Assembly (NCBI GenBank): GCA_032622095.1
Contig: CP136065.1
Location: forward strand, 111,641,195 to 111,705,194
DNA length: 64,000 bases
Direction: 5' to 3'
Source of the DNA: Siphonodentalium dalli
Lineage: Eukaryota > Mollusca > Scaphopoda > Gadilida > Siphonodentaliidae
The translations under genes and the position numbers were made by a program. Below the pieces are notes generated by a model that searched no databases, had not been told where the DNA came from, and saw nothing but the letters and a program-made list of their open reading frames with translations. Positions 9,312 through 19,813 of the stretch are shown one piece after another. Every line of letters starts with the position of its first letter. The first letter of the stretch is position 1.

Positions 9312-10506
9312 TGATAGGGGGTTTGGGAAACTTTCCCGGGAAGATTTGAAAGGGGCGGAACCCCTCTCCTACAACCCACTGTTGAATTTAATAAGGATAC
9401 ATGTAATGGTGTGACATTAACATGAGATTGGTGAGGGTGAAAATGAAAATGATCTAGACATAGAATTATTTCTTTTTCTTTGCTTTCTTTTTTTTTCTGT
9501 GTTGAAGTTCTGTTTGTTGTTGTTGTTGTTGTTCGAGTTTAATTTGCTGTAGTTGTTGTTGGAATGCTTCTCTCCGTTCTGTGTCTTGTGCTGCTGCTAC
9601 TGCCTGCCGCCGATGGGACTCTAAGTTGTCAGCTTTCATCTGCCGTTGGGCCTCTAAGGTGTCAGCCCTCATGTCTGCCATGATTTTATTGATATCAGCG
9701 ACATCAGCGGCTACGATCTCTTCCGCAGAACGGGTGGAGGCTGTGCTGGTGTTGTTGTTGGTGCTGGTGGAGCTGGGGGACACCGGGATGTTTTGGTAAT
9801 CCGGTGTCCGAGGTGTAAAGTCCAGTTCCACGTCGAAGCTGGCGGCAGGAACATCTGGGGTGGTATCCACGTCCCTGTCTCCGCAAGCCTCGACGACGAC
9901 AGCAGGGATCTCCGGCAGATCCACGGAATCCCTGCTAGTTGGTGCTATGTCGTCAGTCTCCATGCAGGTCGAGTCGTCTGGGCGTCTCTCAGACAACTTC
10001 GACCCGCCGGCTTTGACTATAGACGGCTGAGCCACACGGGGAGGGGTGACCGGTCGATCAACGGTCGCCCCCATCTTCTTCTTCCATTTCGCCCGTCTGG
10101 CTGCGTCCCTTCTCCTTCGAGCTGGTGTCTTTCTCTTAGGAGGCTCCTCTTTCATGTTACGGCTGGTCTTGGTCTTGCTCCAGGTGGAAGATTTCTGGTT
10201 TCCAGCATCTCCCGTCCTGAATTCAACGCAGAGAGTCAAATAGCCTCTGTTAGACTGGAGATTCCAGCTAACAATATCCGCAATTTGAGATCTCTCTATC
10301 GCTGCTAACGCGGCGTCAGGGATTAACTCCATTGTCCGTCGCACTAAGCCTAATCCAAAACCGTCTCACTCGCCGGCATCAGCACGAGGGCGGTTGCTTC
10401 CAATTAAGGTTACAGACCGCTCAAATCACTCGTACCGACGCTCTGACACCGCAAGGAACTAATGGAGTCAAATAAAATCTGACTTGTTCGCTCCACTTGC
10501 TGCCAG
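9312..10506 (-). mobile_element. E2: middle element of unit 1
   Basis: Lies between target copies at 9302-9311 and 10507-10516, directly abutting E1 and E3 through single shared targets. Sequence is nearly identical to E1 outside the ORF's C-terminal cassette. Confidence 0.85.
9466..10332 (-). CDS. E2 element protein, unknown function
   Basis: 288 residues from the ATG at 10332. N-terminal two thirds almost identical to the E1 and E5 proteins. The cassette after the Asn run is a long predicted coiled coil rich in Ala, Asp, Arg and Gln (with repeated MADMRADTLEAQ- and MKADNLESHRRQ-like stretches), unlike that of any other copy, then a Gln run and the Lys tail. Confidence 0.7.
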   Translation of the reverse strand: MELIPDAALAAIERSQIADIVSWNLQSNRGYLTLCVEFRTGDAGNQKSSTWSKTKTSRNMKEEPPKRKTPARRRRDAARRAKWKKKMGATVDRPVTPPRVAQPSIVKAGGSKLSERRPDDSTCMETDDIAPTSRDSVDLPEIPAVVVEACGDRDVDTTPDVPAASFDVELDFTPRTPDYQNIPVSPSSTSTNNNTSTASTRSAEEIVAADVADINKIMADMRADTLEAQRQMKADNLESHRRQAVAAAQDTERREAFQQQLQQIKLEQQQQQQTELQHRKKKKAKKKK

Positions 10507-10516
10507 ATGGATCGCC

Positions 10517-11757
10517 TGATAGGGGGTTTGGGAAACTTTCCCGGGAAGATTTGAAAGGGGCGGAACCCCTCTCCTACAACCCACTTGAAATTTAATGAGG
10601 ATACATGAAATGGTTTTACATAACATGAGATTGGTGAGGTGAAAATGAAAATGATCTATTTTTTTTTTTTTGATTTCTTTGCTTTCTTTTTTCGTCGGTT
10701 TGGTATTGCTGTAGTTGATGCTGTGGCTGTGTCCGAGTCAGAACTGGATTTTTCTTCTGTTTTTTCCAGTGGAGGAGGGTGTTTTGACAGGTAGATGTTT
10801 CCATCTTGCATTTTGTACATGCCTTTTGCAGGGTCCAGCTCGTCAGGTCCTCTGTAGATAACGTGATCCCTCATCAGGAAGAAATCGCGGTTGGTGATTG
10901 GGAGTTTCTTTCCTGCTGCGTGGTATTTGAGAATCGTCCTCTGGAGGTCATCACGCTCTTGGTCGATCTGATCTTCTGTTGGCGACGCCGGCTTCTCGTC
11001 GTACCTCGGCGTCGGAGGGGCGGAGATGGTGCTGTCCGCCCCTGGTGGAGAGTGGCTGGGTGGTGTTTCCATCTCCACGTTGAAACTGGCGGCAGGAACA
11101 TCGGGGGTGGAATCCGCGTCCCTGTATCCGCTCGTCTCTGTGCCAACAGCAGGGACGTCCGGCAGATCTACGGAGTCCCTGCTAGCTGATCTGATGTCAC
11201 CTATCTCCATGCAGGCCGGGTCGTCTGGGCGTCTCTCAGACAACTCCGGCCTACCGGCTGTGACACTGGATGGCTGAACCACACGGGGAGGGGTGACCGG
11301 TCGATCAACGGTCGCCCCCATCTTCTTCTTCCATTTCGCCCGTCTGGCTGCGTCCCTTCTCCTTCGAGCTGGTGTCTTTCTCTTAGGAGGCTCCTCTTTC
11401 ATGGTACGGCTGGTCTTGGTCTTGCTCCAGGTGGAAGATCTCTGGTATCCAGCATCTCCCGTCCTGAATTCAACGCAGAGAGTCAAATAGCCTCTGTTAG
11501 ACTGGAGATTCCAGCTAACAATATCCGCAATTTGAGATCTCTCTATCGCTGCTAACGCGGCGTCAGGGATTAACTCCATTGTCCGTCGCGCTAAGCCTAA
11601 TCCAAAACCGTCTCACTCGCCGGCATCAGCACGAGGGCGGTTGCTTCCAATTAAGGTTACAGACCGCTCAAATCACTCGTACCGACGCTCTGACACCGCA
11701 AGGAACTAATAGAGCCAAATAGAATCTGACTTGTTCGCTCCACTTGCTGCCAGAGAG
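10517..11757 (-). mobile_element. E3: promoter-proximal element of unit 1
   Basis: Longest copy (1.24 kb), bounded by targets at 10507-10516 and 11758-11767. The latter abuts the H2B TATA box, so in this stack E3 would be transcribed first. The 3' region is slightly diverged (GAGGATACATGAAATGG in place of the usual form). Confidence 0.85.
10656..11579 (-). CDS. E3 element protein with an unrelated C-terminal cassette
   Basis: 307 residues. Residues 1 to about 110 match the other copies; the acidic middle is diverged, and from about residue 175 the protein is unrelated: a Pro-rich linker, then a stretch with DQERDDLQRTILKYHAAG, NRDFFLMRDHVIYRGPDE and MQDGNIYLSKHP that looks like a folded domain rather than a coiled coil, then a Ser/Asp/Thr segment and the usual Lys tail. 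No Asn or Gln runs are present. I do not recognise the domain. Confidence 0.7.
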   Translation of the reverse strand: MELIPDAALAAIERSQIADIVSWNLQSNRGYLTLCVEFRTGDAGYQRSSTWSKTKTSRTMKEEPPKRKTPARRRRDAARRAKWKKKMGATVDRPVTPPRVVQPSSVTAGRPELSERRPDDPACMEIGDIRSASRDSVDLPDVPAVGTETSGYRDADSTPDVPAASFNVEMETPPSHSPPGADSTISAPPTPRYDEKPASPTEDQIDQERDDLQRTILKYHAAGKKLPITNRDFFLMRDHVIYRGPDELDPAKGMYKMQDGNIYLSKHPPPLEKTEEKSSSDSDTATASTTAIPNRRKKKAKKSKKKK

Positions 11758-11932
11758 ATGGATCGCCGGCAGAAACCGTTTTCTTTTATATCGCGAGTGC
11801 GCTCTAACGCGGATCAAACATAGCCCCCAGTTACTATTTTAAGCACACAAAGCTTCAGTTTTTAAACACGGACTTCGGCGAAAGCACATTATTGGCTCAT
11901 TTATGTAGGTCGATCCGCAAAGGAGTATAAAT
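11756..11932. promoter_or_regulatory. H2B/H2A divergent promoter (unit 1), cut off from H2B
   Basis: H2B TATA box ATATAAAAG on the minus strand at 11783-11791 and H2A TATAAAT at 11926-11932, with an inverted CCAAT (ATTGG) at 11891-11895 between them. The H2A side is intact. On the H2B side the start region is the E-element target, so transcription runs into E3. Confidence 0.75.
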
Positions 11933-12014
11933 TTCCTACCCACCCCTCGGAGATTTAATTGTGGAGATTTAATTTTCCATTTGTCGAATTTCGTACACTA
12001 GAAAATACACAATT

Positions 12015-12389
12015 ATGTCTGGACGTGGCAAAGGTGGCAAAGTAAAGGGAAAGGCAAAGTCCCGATCATCAAGGGCTGGACTCCAGTTCCCAGTCGGAAG
12101 AATTCACCGTCTGTTGAGAAAAGGCAACTATGCTGAGCGAGTCGGTGCCGGAGCTCCAGTCTACTTGGCTGCAGTTCTCGAATACCTCGCAGCTGAGGTT
12201 CTCGAGTTGGCAGGAAACGCCGCTCGTGACAACAAGAAGAGCAGAATCATCCCAAGACATCTGCAGCTTGCCATCAGAAACGACGAGGAATTGAACAAAC
12301 TGTTGTCTGGTGTGACCATCGCCCAGGGTGGTGTTCTGCCAAACATCCAGGCTGTCCTCCTCCCCAAGAAATCTCAGAGCAGCAAGTAA
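12015..12389 (+). CDS. H2A: Histone H2A (unit 1)
   Basis: 124 residues, canonical core H2A: N-terminal SGRGKGGK tail, the [20 protein letters not shown] signature, acidic-patch residues E56, E61, E64, D90, E91 and E92 all present, and a short Lys/Ser tail (KKSQSSK). It lacks the SQ(E/D)-hydrophobic motif of H2A.X and is not H2A.Z. It forms the H2A-H2B dimer. The TATA box is 89 bp before the ATG; the 5' UTR contains a direct repeat GGAGATTTAATT. This gene keeps its promoter despite the elements on its H2B side. Confidence 0.97.
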   Translation: MSGRGKGGKVKGKAKSRSSRAGLQFPVGRIHRLLRKGNYAERVGAGAPVYLAAVLEYLAAEVLELAGNAARDNKKSRIIPRHLQLAIRNDEELNKLLSGVTIAQGGVLPNIQAVLLPKKSQSSK

Positions 12390-12420
12390 ACAGTTTGCTA
12401 CTCAAACACAACAACAAAAC

Positions 12421-12436
12421 GGCCCTTTTCAGGGCC
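12421..12436 (+). terminator. Histone 3' stem-loop of H2A (unit 1)
   Basis: GGCCCTTTTCAGGGCC. The flank CCAAATTTTCCAAAAAGATA, with a purine-rich AAAAAGATA that may bind U7, is shared with H2B. An AATAAA about 60 bp downstream may be a back-up poly(A) signal. Confidence 0.95.
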
Positions 12437-13467
12437 ACCCAAATTTTCCAAAAAGATAAACTATTACAAAATTGCTATATTAGATTAGATAACAATAAAT
12501 ATATATGTATAAGCGCAAGCAAACAATTGCAAGTCAGGAAAATAAGGGGGAGGGACTGGGTGTGTGTGGTATGTGTAGAGAGAGAGCTTGACATGTATAA
12601 CATTACGTGTGATTCAATGTGTTAGAGACATAGTATTTACTTGTTTTGGGTACGTGAAACTGATCAGTTAGTATCCAGGCGCGATGCCAACTGGAGGAAT
12701 ATAGCATTTTACTAAAATCTCAAGCAAATCGATCGTGCCACTCCATAGAAAACATCGTCTGAACTACGCTCAATTGTAAATATTTACTATTCGATTCGGG
12801 GCGCATCTGTTGGCGATAAACTAACCAAAACGATTTCCCCACCAAGAGTCACTGCATTTAATTAGTATATAAGAACGACGGTGTGTCTTGTCAATTTGGA
12901 TAAATATTTGTAAAAATTACTACTGTGAACAATATTATTTTCCATTTATTGTTGATCACCATATCGGAGTGTTTCACATCACTTTAATATTAAGAGAGTC
13001 CAAAACAGACTCTGGGTTTGCAGCCAGCCAAATTACATAATCGATTATTTATAACTTTCGTCAACATTTATCTTCAATTACATTTATTTTTAATTACATT
13101 TATTTATAGTTACATTTATTTATAATTACATTTATTTATAATTACATTTATTTATAATTACATACATTTATGATTACGTACATTTATAATTACATTTATT
13201 TATAATTACATACATTTATGATTACGTACATTTATAATTACAAACATTTATAATTACAATTGAATAAAGTGTGACTTTTTTTTCTCTCCAAAACGAAGCA
13301 TTACTTTTATTCAGTTTACAACATGTTACGTTTGTGTGCATCAGTGACACAAATTATGTTTTTGTTTTGTGTTGTTTTAACACTGCTGTATTTGATATTT
13401 CCTTCCTTCCTCTCTTTCCTTCCTTCCTTCCTTCCTTCCTTCCTTCCTTCCTATCTTTCTTTGTTTT

Positions 13468-13511
<44 letters not shown>

Positions 13512-14210
13512 TAGTTTTACTCCTTTTTGTATTGTTATTCCTTTAGCATATTACTATTTGTAATTTTATTTCATTAACTTACATCTTTTTCCCTCGATTT
13601 CTTTCTCTCTTTCATCTTTTCTTTTCATCTTCTATGAACAAAACAAATTCAATATTTCGCTTTTGGGGGAGGGGGTCAGGTCACCGACCGACACGTACCG
13701 GGTGCGCACATACCGACAATAAAAATTAAAGGCTAGATAGATACGGGGTGTTTCAAATTGAAGTGACCTATTTCTGTGTAATATGGAGGTGGGTGAGAGA
13801 AAAACAAACCGACCTTGGGTAAATACATATCAGCAGCACGACGTACGTCATTTATGTGGTCAACGGGACGTCACTCTGTGCACACAGGGCGTGTTGACGT
13901 TATAACAATTTAACAGCACATTTATTTAAGACACAAAATGCTGCCAACTGCCTTGTTCCAATGCTGAGTGACCGTCGCCGAAGGCACGAGCCATTAACAA
14001 CTTTATGTGTAAAGTATTAATCGAAGGAAGAAATAAATACAAAGAACCCATATTTACATACCTTGCATGTTACCAACTTCAACTTTCCCGCTTTTATTTG
14101 TCACACTCCGGTGGTTCATATCGTGCACGTCAGAGAGCTGCAAAGAGAAACCAGGTCAGTTATTAAAATTCAGCCAAAACAGGCGTCTTGAAATAGGCCC
14201 GCGCGCACAG
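12437..14210. repeat. H2A-H4 spacer with minisatellite and microsatellites
   Basis: Non-coding 1.8 kb. A minisatellite of about 16-bp units (ATTACATTTATTTATA and variants) covers 13077-13258. A CTTC then CTTT tetranucleotide tract covers 13399-13512. A TATATAAG box near 12868 and a small hairpin AGAGTC...GACTCT near 12995-13012 look like an orphan promoter and structure, but no gene is visible there. ACGTCA-type motifs at 13841-13850, 13867-13874 and 13895-13902 lie upstream of the next H4. Confidence 0.7.
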
Positions 14211-14590
<380 letters not shown>

Positions 14591-14626
14591 ACACCCGAAA
14601 GATCGGAAGCACAGCTTCAAACAAAC

Positions 14627-14642
14627 GGCCCTTTTCAGGGCC
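14627..14642 (+). terminator. Histone 3' stem-loop of H4 (unit 2)
   Basis: Perfect 16-nt stem-loop 36 nt after the stop codon. Confidence 0.95.
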
Positions 14643-15234
14643 ACCAAATTATTTTAAAGAGATACTTTAAAAATTGCTGTACAGCAAAAATAACACGCCA
14701 TGTTAATACAATTTTAGTATATACATGAAAGGCACATAAAGGAGTGAGTGAGTGAGCGAGCGAGTGAAGGATGGAAACGTGCTCATAAAAGTTTACTAAA
14801 TACAATTTTTTTTTCGAACACTGCACTATGTTAGTTTAGTTCTATATATATAGACAAACTGCATAGTAACTGAAATGTGTATGGACGTGTGACCTAACTT
14901 TTAATCACTTGTTACATCTTCATCAGGGAATTGGGCTATATTCCACAATTAAGCATTCAATATTCAAACAAGCTCATTCCCGTTATTATTATTTTTTACA
15001 CACATTTCTGACAGCTACTTTGTTGCCATGCCCCCCACATATACGGGGCATGTTCTTATATACTTGATCCCAATAAATGCTATGTGCACTTTAGTTGGGA
15101 TATTTGCTTATATTTTTATTCAGTTCAGTTCCCTTCCTTTTCATGGTTATTCGTGAATTCCTCATTGTCCCTAACCCACAGTGATTCGAATAGTTTAGCA
15201 ATTCTAATAGTTTATCTTTTTGGAAAATTTGGGT
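14643..15234. other. H4-H2B convergent spacer (unit 2)
   Basis: Inverted repeat CATGCCCC/GGGGCATG at 15027-15052, AATAAA at 15072-15077; no gene. Confidence 0.6.
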
Positions 15235-15250
15235 GGCCCTGAAAAGGGCC
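15235..15250 (-). terminator. Histone 3' stem-loop of H2B (unit 2)
   Basis: Perfect stem-loop on the minus strand, 29 nt after the H2B stop codon. Confidence 0.95.
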
Positions 15251-15279
15251 GTTTGTGTGTAAAGCTGTAAGTGAACAGT

Positions 15280-15651
15280 TTACTTGCTGCTGGTGTACTT
15301 CGTGACGGCCTTGGTGCCCTCAGAGACGGCGTGCTTGGCCAATTCACCTGGGAGAAGAAGTCTGACGGCGGTCTGGACCTCTCTGGAGGTGATGGTGGAT
15401 CGTTTGTTGTAGTGGGCCAATCGGGAGGCCTCAGCTGCGATCCTCTCGAAAATGTCGTTGACAAAGCTGTTCATGATGGACATGGCTTTGCTGCTGACAC
15501 CGGTGTCTGGGTGTACCTGTTTCAAGACTTTGTAGATGTAGATTCCGTAGGATTCCTTCCTTTTTCGGTGCCTCTTCTTGGTGCCGGTCGTTGACGCCTT
15601 CTGGGTCTTGGTGGCCTTTTTGGCTCCTTTGCTTCCTGCTTTGGGTGGCAT
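15280..15651 (-). CDS. H2B: Histone H2B (unit 2)
   Basis: Identical protein to unit 1. Here the promoter is whole: TATA box 74-82 bp upstream and a predicted start at 15701, giving a 5' UTR of about 50 nt. Confidence 0.97.
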   Translation of the reverse strand: MPPKAGSKGAKKATKTQKASTTGTKKRHRKRKESYGIYIYKVLKQVHPDTGVSSKAMSIMNSFVNDIFERIAAEASRLAHYNKRSTITSREVQTAVRLLLPGELAKHAVSEGTKAVTKYTSSK

Positions 15652-15697
15652 CGTGAAACGAGATGAAAATTATTTTACTTGACGAAATGTCGAGAAA

Positions 15698-15874
15698 ATA
15701 TGGATCGCCGGCAGAAACCGTTTTCTTTTATATCGCGAGTGCGCTCTAACGCGGATCAAACATAGCCCCCAGTTACTATTTTAAGCACACAAAGCTTCAG
15801 TTTTTAAACACGGACTTCGGCGAAAGCACATTATTGGCTCATTTATGTAGGTCGATCCGCAAAGGAGTATAAAT
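15698..15874. promoter_or_regulatory. H2B/H2A divergent promoter (unit 2), intact, with empty E target
   Basis: Reference copy. The E-element target ATATGGATCGCC occupies 15698-15709. On the minus strand it reads into CCATATT, a perfect YYANWYY initiator with +1 at 15701, exactly 31 nt from the first T of the H2B TATA box (15732). The CCAAT box is inverted at 15833-15837 and the H2A TATA is at 15868-15874. Confidence 0.8.
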
Positions 15875-15956
15875 TTCCTACCCACCCCTCGGAGATTTAA
15901 TTGTGGAGATTTAATTTTCCATTTGTCGAATTTCGTACACTAGAAAATACACAATT

Positions 15957-16331
15957 ATGTCTGGACGTGGCAAAGGTGGCAAAGTAAAGGGAAAGGCAAA
16001 GTCCCGATCATCAAGGGCTGGACTCCAGTTCCCAGTCGGAAGAATTCACCGTCTGTTGAGAAAAGGCAACTATGCTGAGCGAGTCGGTGCCGGAGCTCCA
16101 GTCTACTTGGCTGCAGTTCTCGAATACCTCGCAGCTGAGGTTCTCGAGTTGGCAGGAAACGCCGCTCGTGACAACAAGAAGAGCAGAATCATCCCAAGAC
16201 ATCTGCAGCTTGCCATCAGAAACGACGAGGAATTGAACAAACTGTTGTCTGGTGTGACCATCGCCCAGGGTGGTGTTCTGCCAAACATCCAGGCTGTCCT
16301 CCTCCCCAAGAAATCTCAGAGCAGCAAGTAA
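15957..16331 (+). CDS. H2A: Histone H2A (unit 2)
   Basis: Identical protein to unit 1; 305 bp from the divergent H2B start codon. Confidence 0.97.
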   Translation: MSGRGKGGKVKGKAKSRSSRAGLQFPVGRIHRLLRKGNYAERVGAGAPVYLAAVLEYLAAEVLELAGNAARDNKKSRIIPRHLQLAIRNDEELNKLLSGVTIAQGGVLPNIQAVLLPKKSQSSK

Positions 16332-16362
16332 ACAGTTTGCTACTCAAACACAACAACAAAAC

Positions 16363-16378
16363 GGCCCTTTTCAGGGCC
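16363..16378 (+). terminator. Histone 3' stem-loop of H2A (unit 2)
   Basis: Perfect stem-loop 31 nt after the stop codon; AATAAA at 16436-16441. Confidence 0.95.
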
Positions 16379-17409
16379 ACCCAAATTTTCCAAAAAGATA
16401 AACTATTACAAAATTGCTATATTAGATTAGATAACAATAAATATATATGTATAAGCGCAAGCAAACAATTGCAAGTCAGGAAAATAAGGGGGAGGGACTG
16501 GGTGTGTGTGGTATGTGTAGAGAGAGAGCTTGACATGTATAACATTACGTGTGATTCAATGTGTTAGAGACATAGTATTTACTTGTTTTGGGTACGTGAA
16601 ACTGATCAGTTAGTATCCAGGCGCGATGCCAACTGGAGGAATATAGCATTTTACTAAAATCTCAAGCAAATCGATCGTGCCACTCCATAGAAAACATCGT
16701 CTGAACTACGCTCAATTGTAAATATTTACTATTCGATTCGGGGCGCATCTGTTGGCGATAAACTAACCAAAACGATTTCCCCACCAAGAGTCACTGCATT
16801 TAATTAGTATATAAGAACGACGGTGTGTCTTGTCAATTTGGATAAATATTTGTAAAAATTACTACTGTGAACAATATTATTTTCCATTTATTGTTGATCA
16901 CCATATCGGAGTGTTTCACATCACTTTAATATTAAGAGAGTCCAAAACAGACTCTGGGTTTGCAGCCAGCCAAATTACATAATCGATTATTTATAACTTT
17001 CGTCAACATTTATCTTCAATTACATTTATTTTTAATTACATTTATTTATAGTTACATTTATTTATAATTACATTTATTTATAATTACATTTATTTATAAT
17101 TACATACATTTATGATTACGTACATTTATAATTACATTTATTTATAATTACATACATTTATGATTACGTACATTTATAATTACAAACATTTATAATTACA
17201 ATTGAATAAAGTGTGACTTTTTTTTCTCTCCAAAACGAAGCATTACTTTTATTCAGTTTACAACATGTTACGTTTGTGTGCATCAGTGACACAAATTATG
17301 TTTTTGTTTTGTGTTGTTTTAACACTGCTGTATTTGATATTTCCTTCCTTCCTCTCTTTCCTTCCTTCCTTCCTTCCTTCCTTCCTTCCTTCCTATCTTT
17401 CTTTGTTTT

Positions 17410-17449
<40 letters not shown>

Positions 17450-18148
17450 TAGTTTTACTCCTTTTTGTATTGTTATTCCTTTAGCATATTACTATTTGTA
17501 ATTTTATTTCATTAACTTACATCTTTTTCCCTCGATTTCTTTCTCTCTTTCATCTTTTCTTTTCATCTTCTATGAACAAAACAAATTCAATATTTCGCTT
17601 TTGGGGGAGGGGGTCAGGTCACCGACCGACACGTACCGGGTGCGCACATACCGACAATAAAAATTAAAGGCTAGATAGATACGGGGTGTTTCAAATTGAA
17701 GTGACCTATTTCTGTGTAATATGGAGGTGGGTGAGAGAAAAACAAACCGACCTTGGGTAAATACATATCAGCAGCACGACGTACGTCATTTATGTGGTCA
17801 ACGGGACGTCACTCTGTGCACACAGGGCGTGTTGACGTTATAACAATTTAACAGCACATTTATTTAAGACACAAAATGCTGCCAACTGCCTTGTTCCAAT
17901 GCTGAGTGACCGTCGCCGAAGGCACGAGCCATTAACAACTTTATGTGTAAAGTATTAATCGAAGGAAGAAATAAATACAAAGAACCCATATTTACATACC
18001 TTGCATGTTACCAACTTCAACTTTCCCGCTTTTATTTGTCACACTCCGGTGGTTCATATCGTGCACGTCAGAGAGCTGCAAAGAGAAACCAGGTCAGTTA
18101 TTAAAATTCAGCCAAAACAGGCGTCTTGAAATAGGCCCGCGCGCACAG
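16379..18148. repeat. H2A-H4 spacer (unit 2)
   Basis: Minisatellite 17019-17200; CTTC/CTTT tract 17341-17450, one repeat shorter than in unit 1. Confidence 0.7.
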
Positions 18149-18185
18149 TATAAATAAAGGACGATTAATCGCCTTGTCATTTCAG
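18149..18185 (+). promoter_or_regulatory. H4: H4 core promoter (unit 3)
   Basis: TATA at 18149; the A-run before the ATG has nine A residues, one more than in the other units. Confidence 0.75.
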
Positions 18186-18211
18186 CTCGCTGATTCATAC
18201 ATACAATATAA

Positions 18212-18529
<318 letters not shown>

Positions 18530-18565
18530 ACACCCGAAAGATCGGAAGCACAGCTTCAAACAAAC

Positions 18566-18581
18566 GGCCCTTTTCAGGGCC
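18566..18581 (+). terminator. Histone 3' stem-loop of H4 (unit 3)
   Basis: Perfect stem-loop. Confidence 0.95.
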
Positions 18582-19173
18582 ACCAAATTATTTTAAAGAG
18601 ATACTTTAAAAATTGCTGTACAGCAAAAATAACACGCCATGTTAATACAATTTTAGTATATACATGAAAGGCACATAAAGGAGTGAGTGAGTGAGCGAGC
18701 GAGTGAAGGATGGAAACGTGCTCATAAAAGTTTACTAAATACAATTTTTTTTTCGAACACTGCACTATGTTAGTTTAGTTCTATATATATAGACAAACTG
18801 CATAGTAACTGAAATGTGTATGGACGTGTGACCTAACTTTTAATCACTTGTTACATCTTCATCAGGGAATTGGGCTATATTCCACAATTAAGCATTCAAT
18901 ATTCAAACAAGCTCATTCCCGTTATTATTATTTTTTACACACATTTCTGACAGCTACTTTGTTGCCATGCCCCCCACATATACGGGGCATGTTCTTATAT
19001 ACTTGATCCCAATAAATGCTATGTGCACTTTAGTTGGGATATTTGCTTATATTTTTATTCAGTTCAGTTCCCTTCCTTTTCATGGTTATTCGTGAATTCC
19101 TCATTGTCCCTAACCCACAGTGATTCGAATAGTTTAGCAATTCTAATAGTTTATCTTTTTGGAAAATTTGGGT
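18582..19173. other. H4-H2B convergent spacer (unit 3)
   Basis: Same hairpin content as unit 2; no gene. Confidence 0.6.
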
Positions 19174-19189
19174 GGCCCTGAAAAGGGCC
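19174..19189 (-). terminator. Histone 3' stem-loop of H2B (unit 3)
   Basis: Perfect stem-loop, minus strand. Confidence 0.95.
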
Positions 19190-19218
19190 GTTTGTGTGTA
19201 AAGCTGTAAGTGAACAGT

Positions 19219-19590
19219 TTACTTGCTGCTGGTGTACTTCGTGACGGCCTTGGTGCCCTCAGAGACGGCGTGCTTGGCCAATTCACCTGGGAGAAGAAGT
19301 CTGACGGCGGTCTGGACCTCTCTGGAGGTGATGGTGGATCGTTTGTTGTAGTGGGCCAATCGGGAGGCCTCAGCTGCGATCCTCTCGAAAATGTCGTTGA
19401 CAAAGCTGTTCATGATGGACATGGCTTTGCTGCTGACACCGGTGTCTGGGTGTACCTGTTTCAAGACTTTGTAGATGTAGATTCCGTAGGATTCCTTCCT
19501 TTTTCGGTGCCTCTTCTTGGTGCCGGTCGTTGACGCCTTCTGGGTCTTGGTGGCCTTTTTGGCTCCTTTGCTTCCTGCTTTGGGTGGCAT
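19219..19590 (-). CDS. H2B: Histone H2B (unit 3)
   Basis: Identical protein with intact promoter. Confidence 0.97.
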   Translation of the reverse strand: MPPKAGSKGAKKATKTQKASTTGTKKRHRKRKESYGIYIYKVLKQVHPDTGVSSKAMSIMNSFVNDIFERIAAEASRLAHYNKRSTITSREVQTAVRLLLPGELAKHAVSEGTKAVTKYTSSK

Positions 19591-19636
19591 CGTGAAACGA
19601 GATGAAAATTATTTTACTTGACGAAATGTCGAGAAA

Positions 19637-19813
19637 ATATGGATCGCCGGCAGAAACCGTTTTCTTTTATATCGCGAGTGCGCTCTAACGCGGATCAAAC
19701 ATAGCCCCCAGTTACTATTTTAAGCACACAAAGCTTCAGTTTTTAAACACGGACTTCGGCGAAAGCACATTATTGGCTCATTTATGTAGGTCGATCCGCA
19801 AAGGAGTATAAAT
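19637..19813. promoter_or_regulatory. H2B/H2A divergent promoter (unit 3), empty target
   Basis: Uninterrupted; E target at 19637-19648. Confidence 0.78.

Noticed and set aside
13077-13258. CRISPR-like array
   Set aside because: The ATTACATTTATTTATA units are directly adjacent without unique spacers: a minisatellite in animal DNA.
13271-13546. Phe/Leu/Ser-rich ORFs in the spacers
   Set aside because: They are translations of the CTTC/CTTT microsatellite; lengths change with repeat number between units.
12437-14210. tRNA, 5S rRNA or U7 snRNA gene in the spacer
   Set aside because: No A/B box pair, cloverleaf, 5S internal control region or Sm site next to a histone-complementary 5' end could be found by eye.
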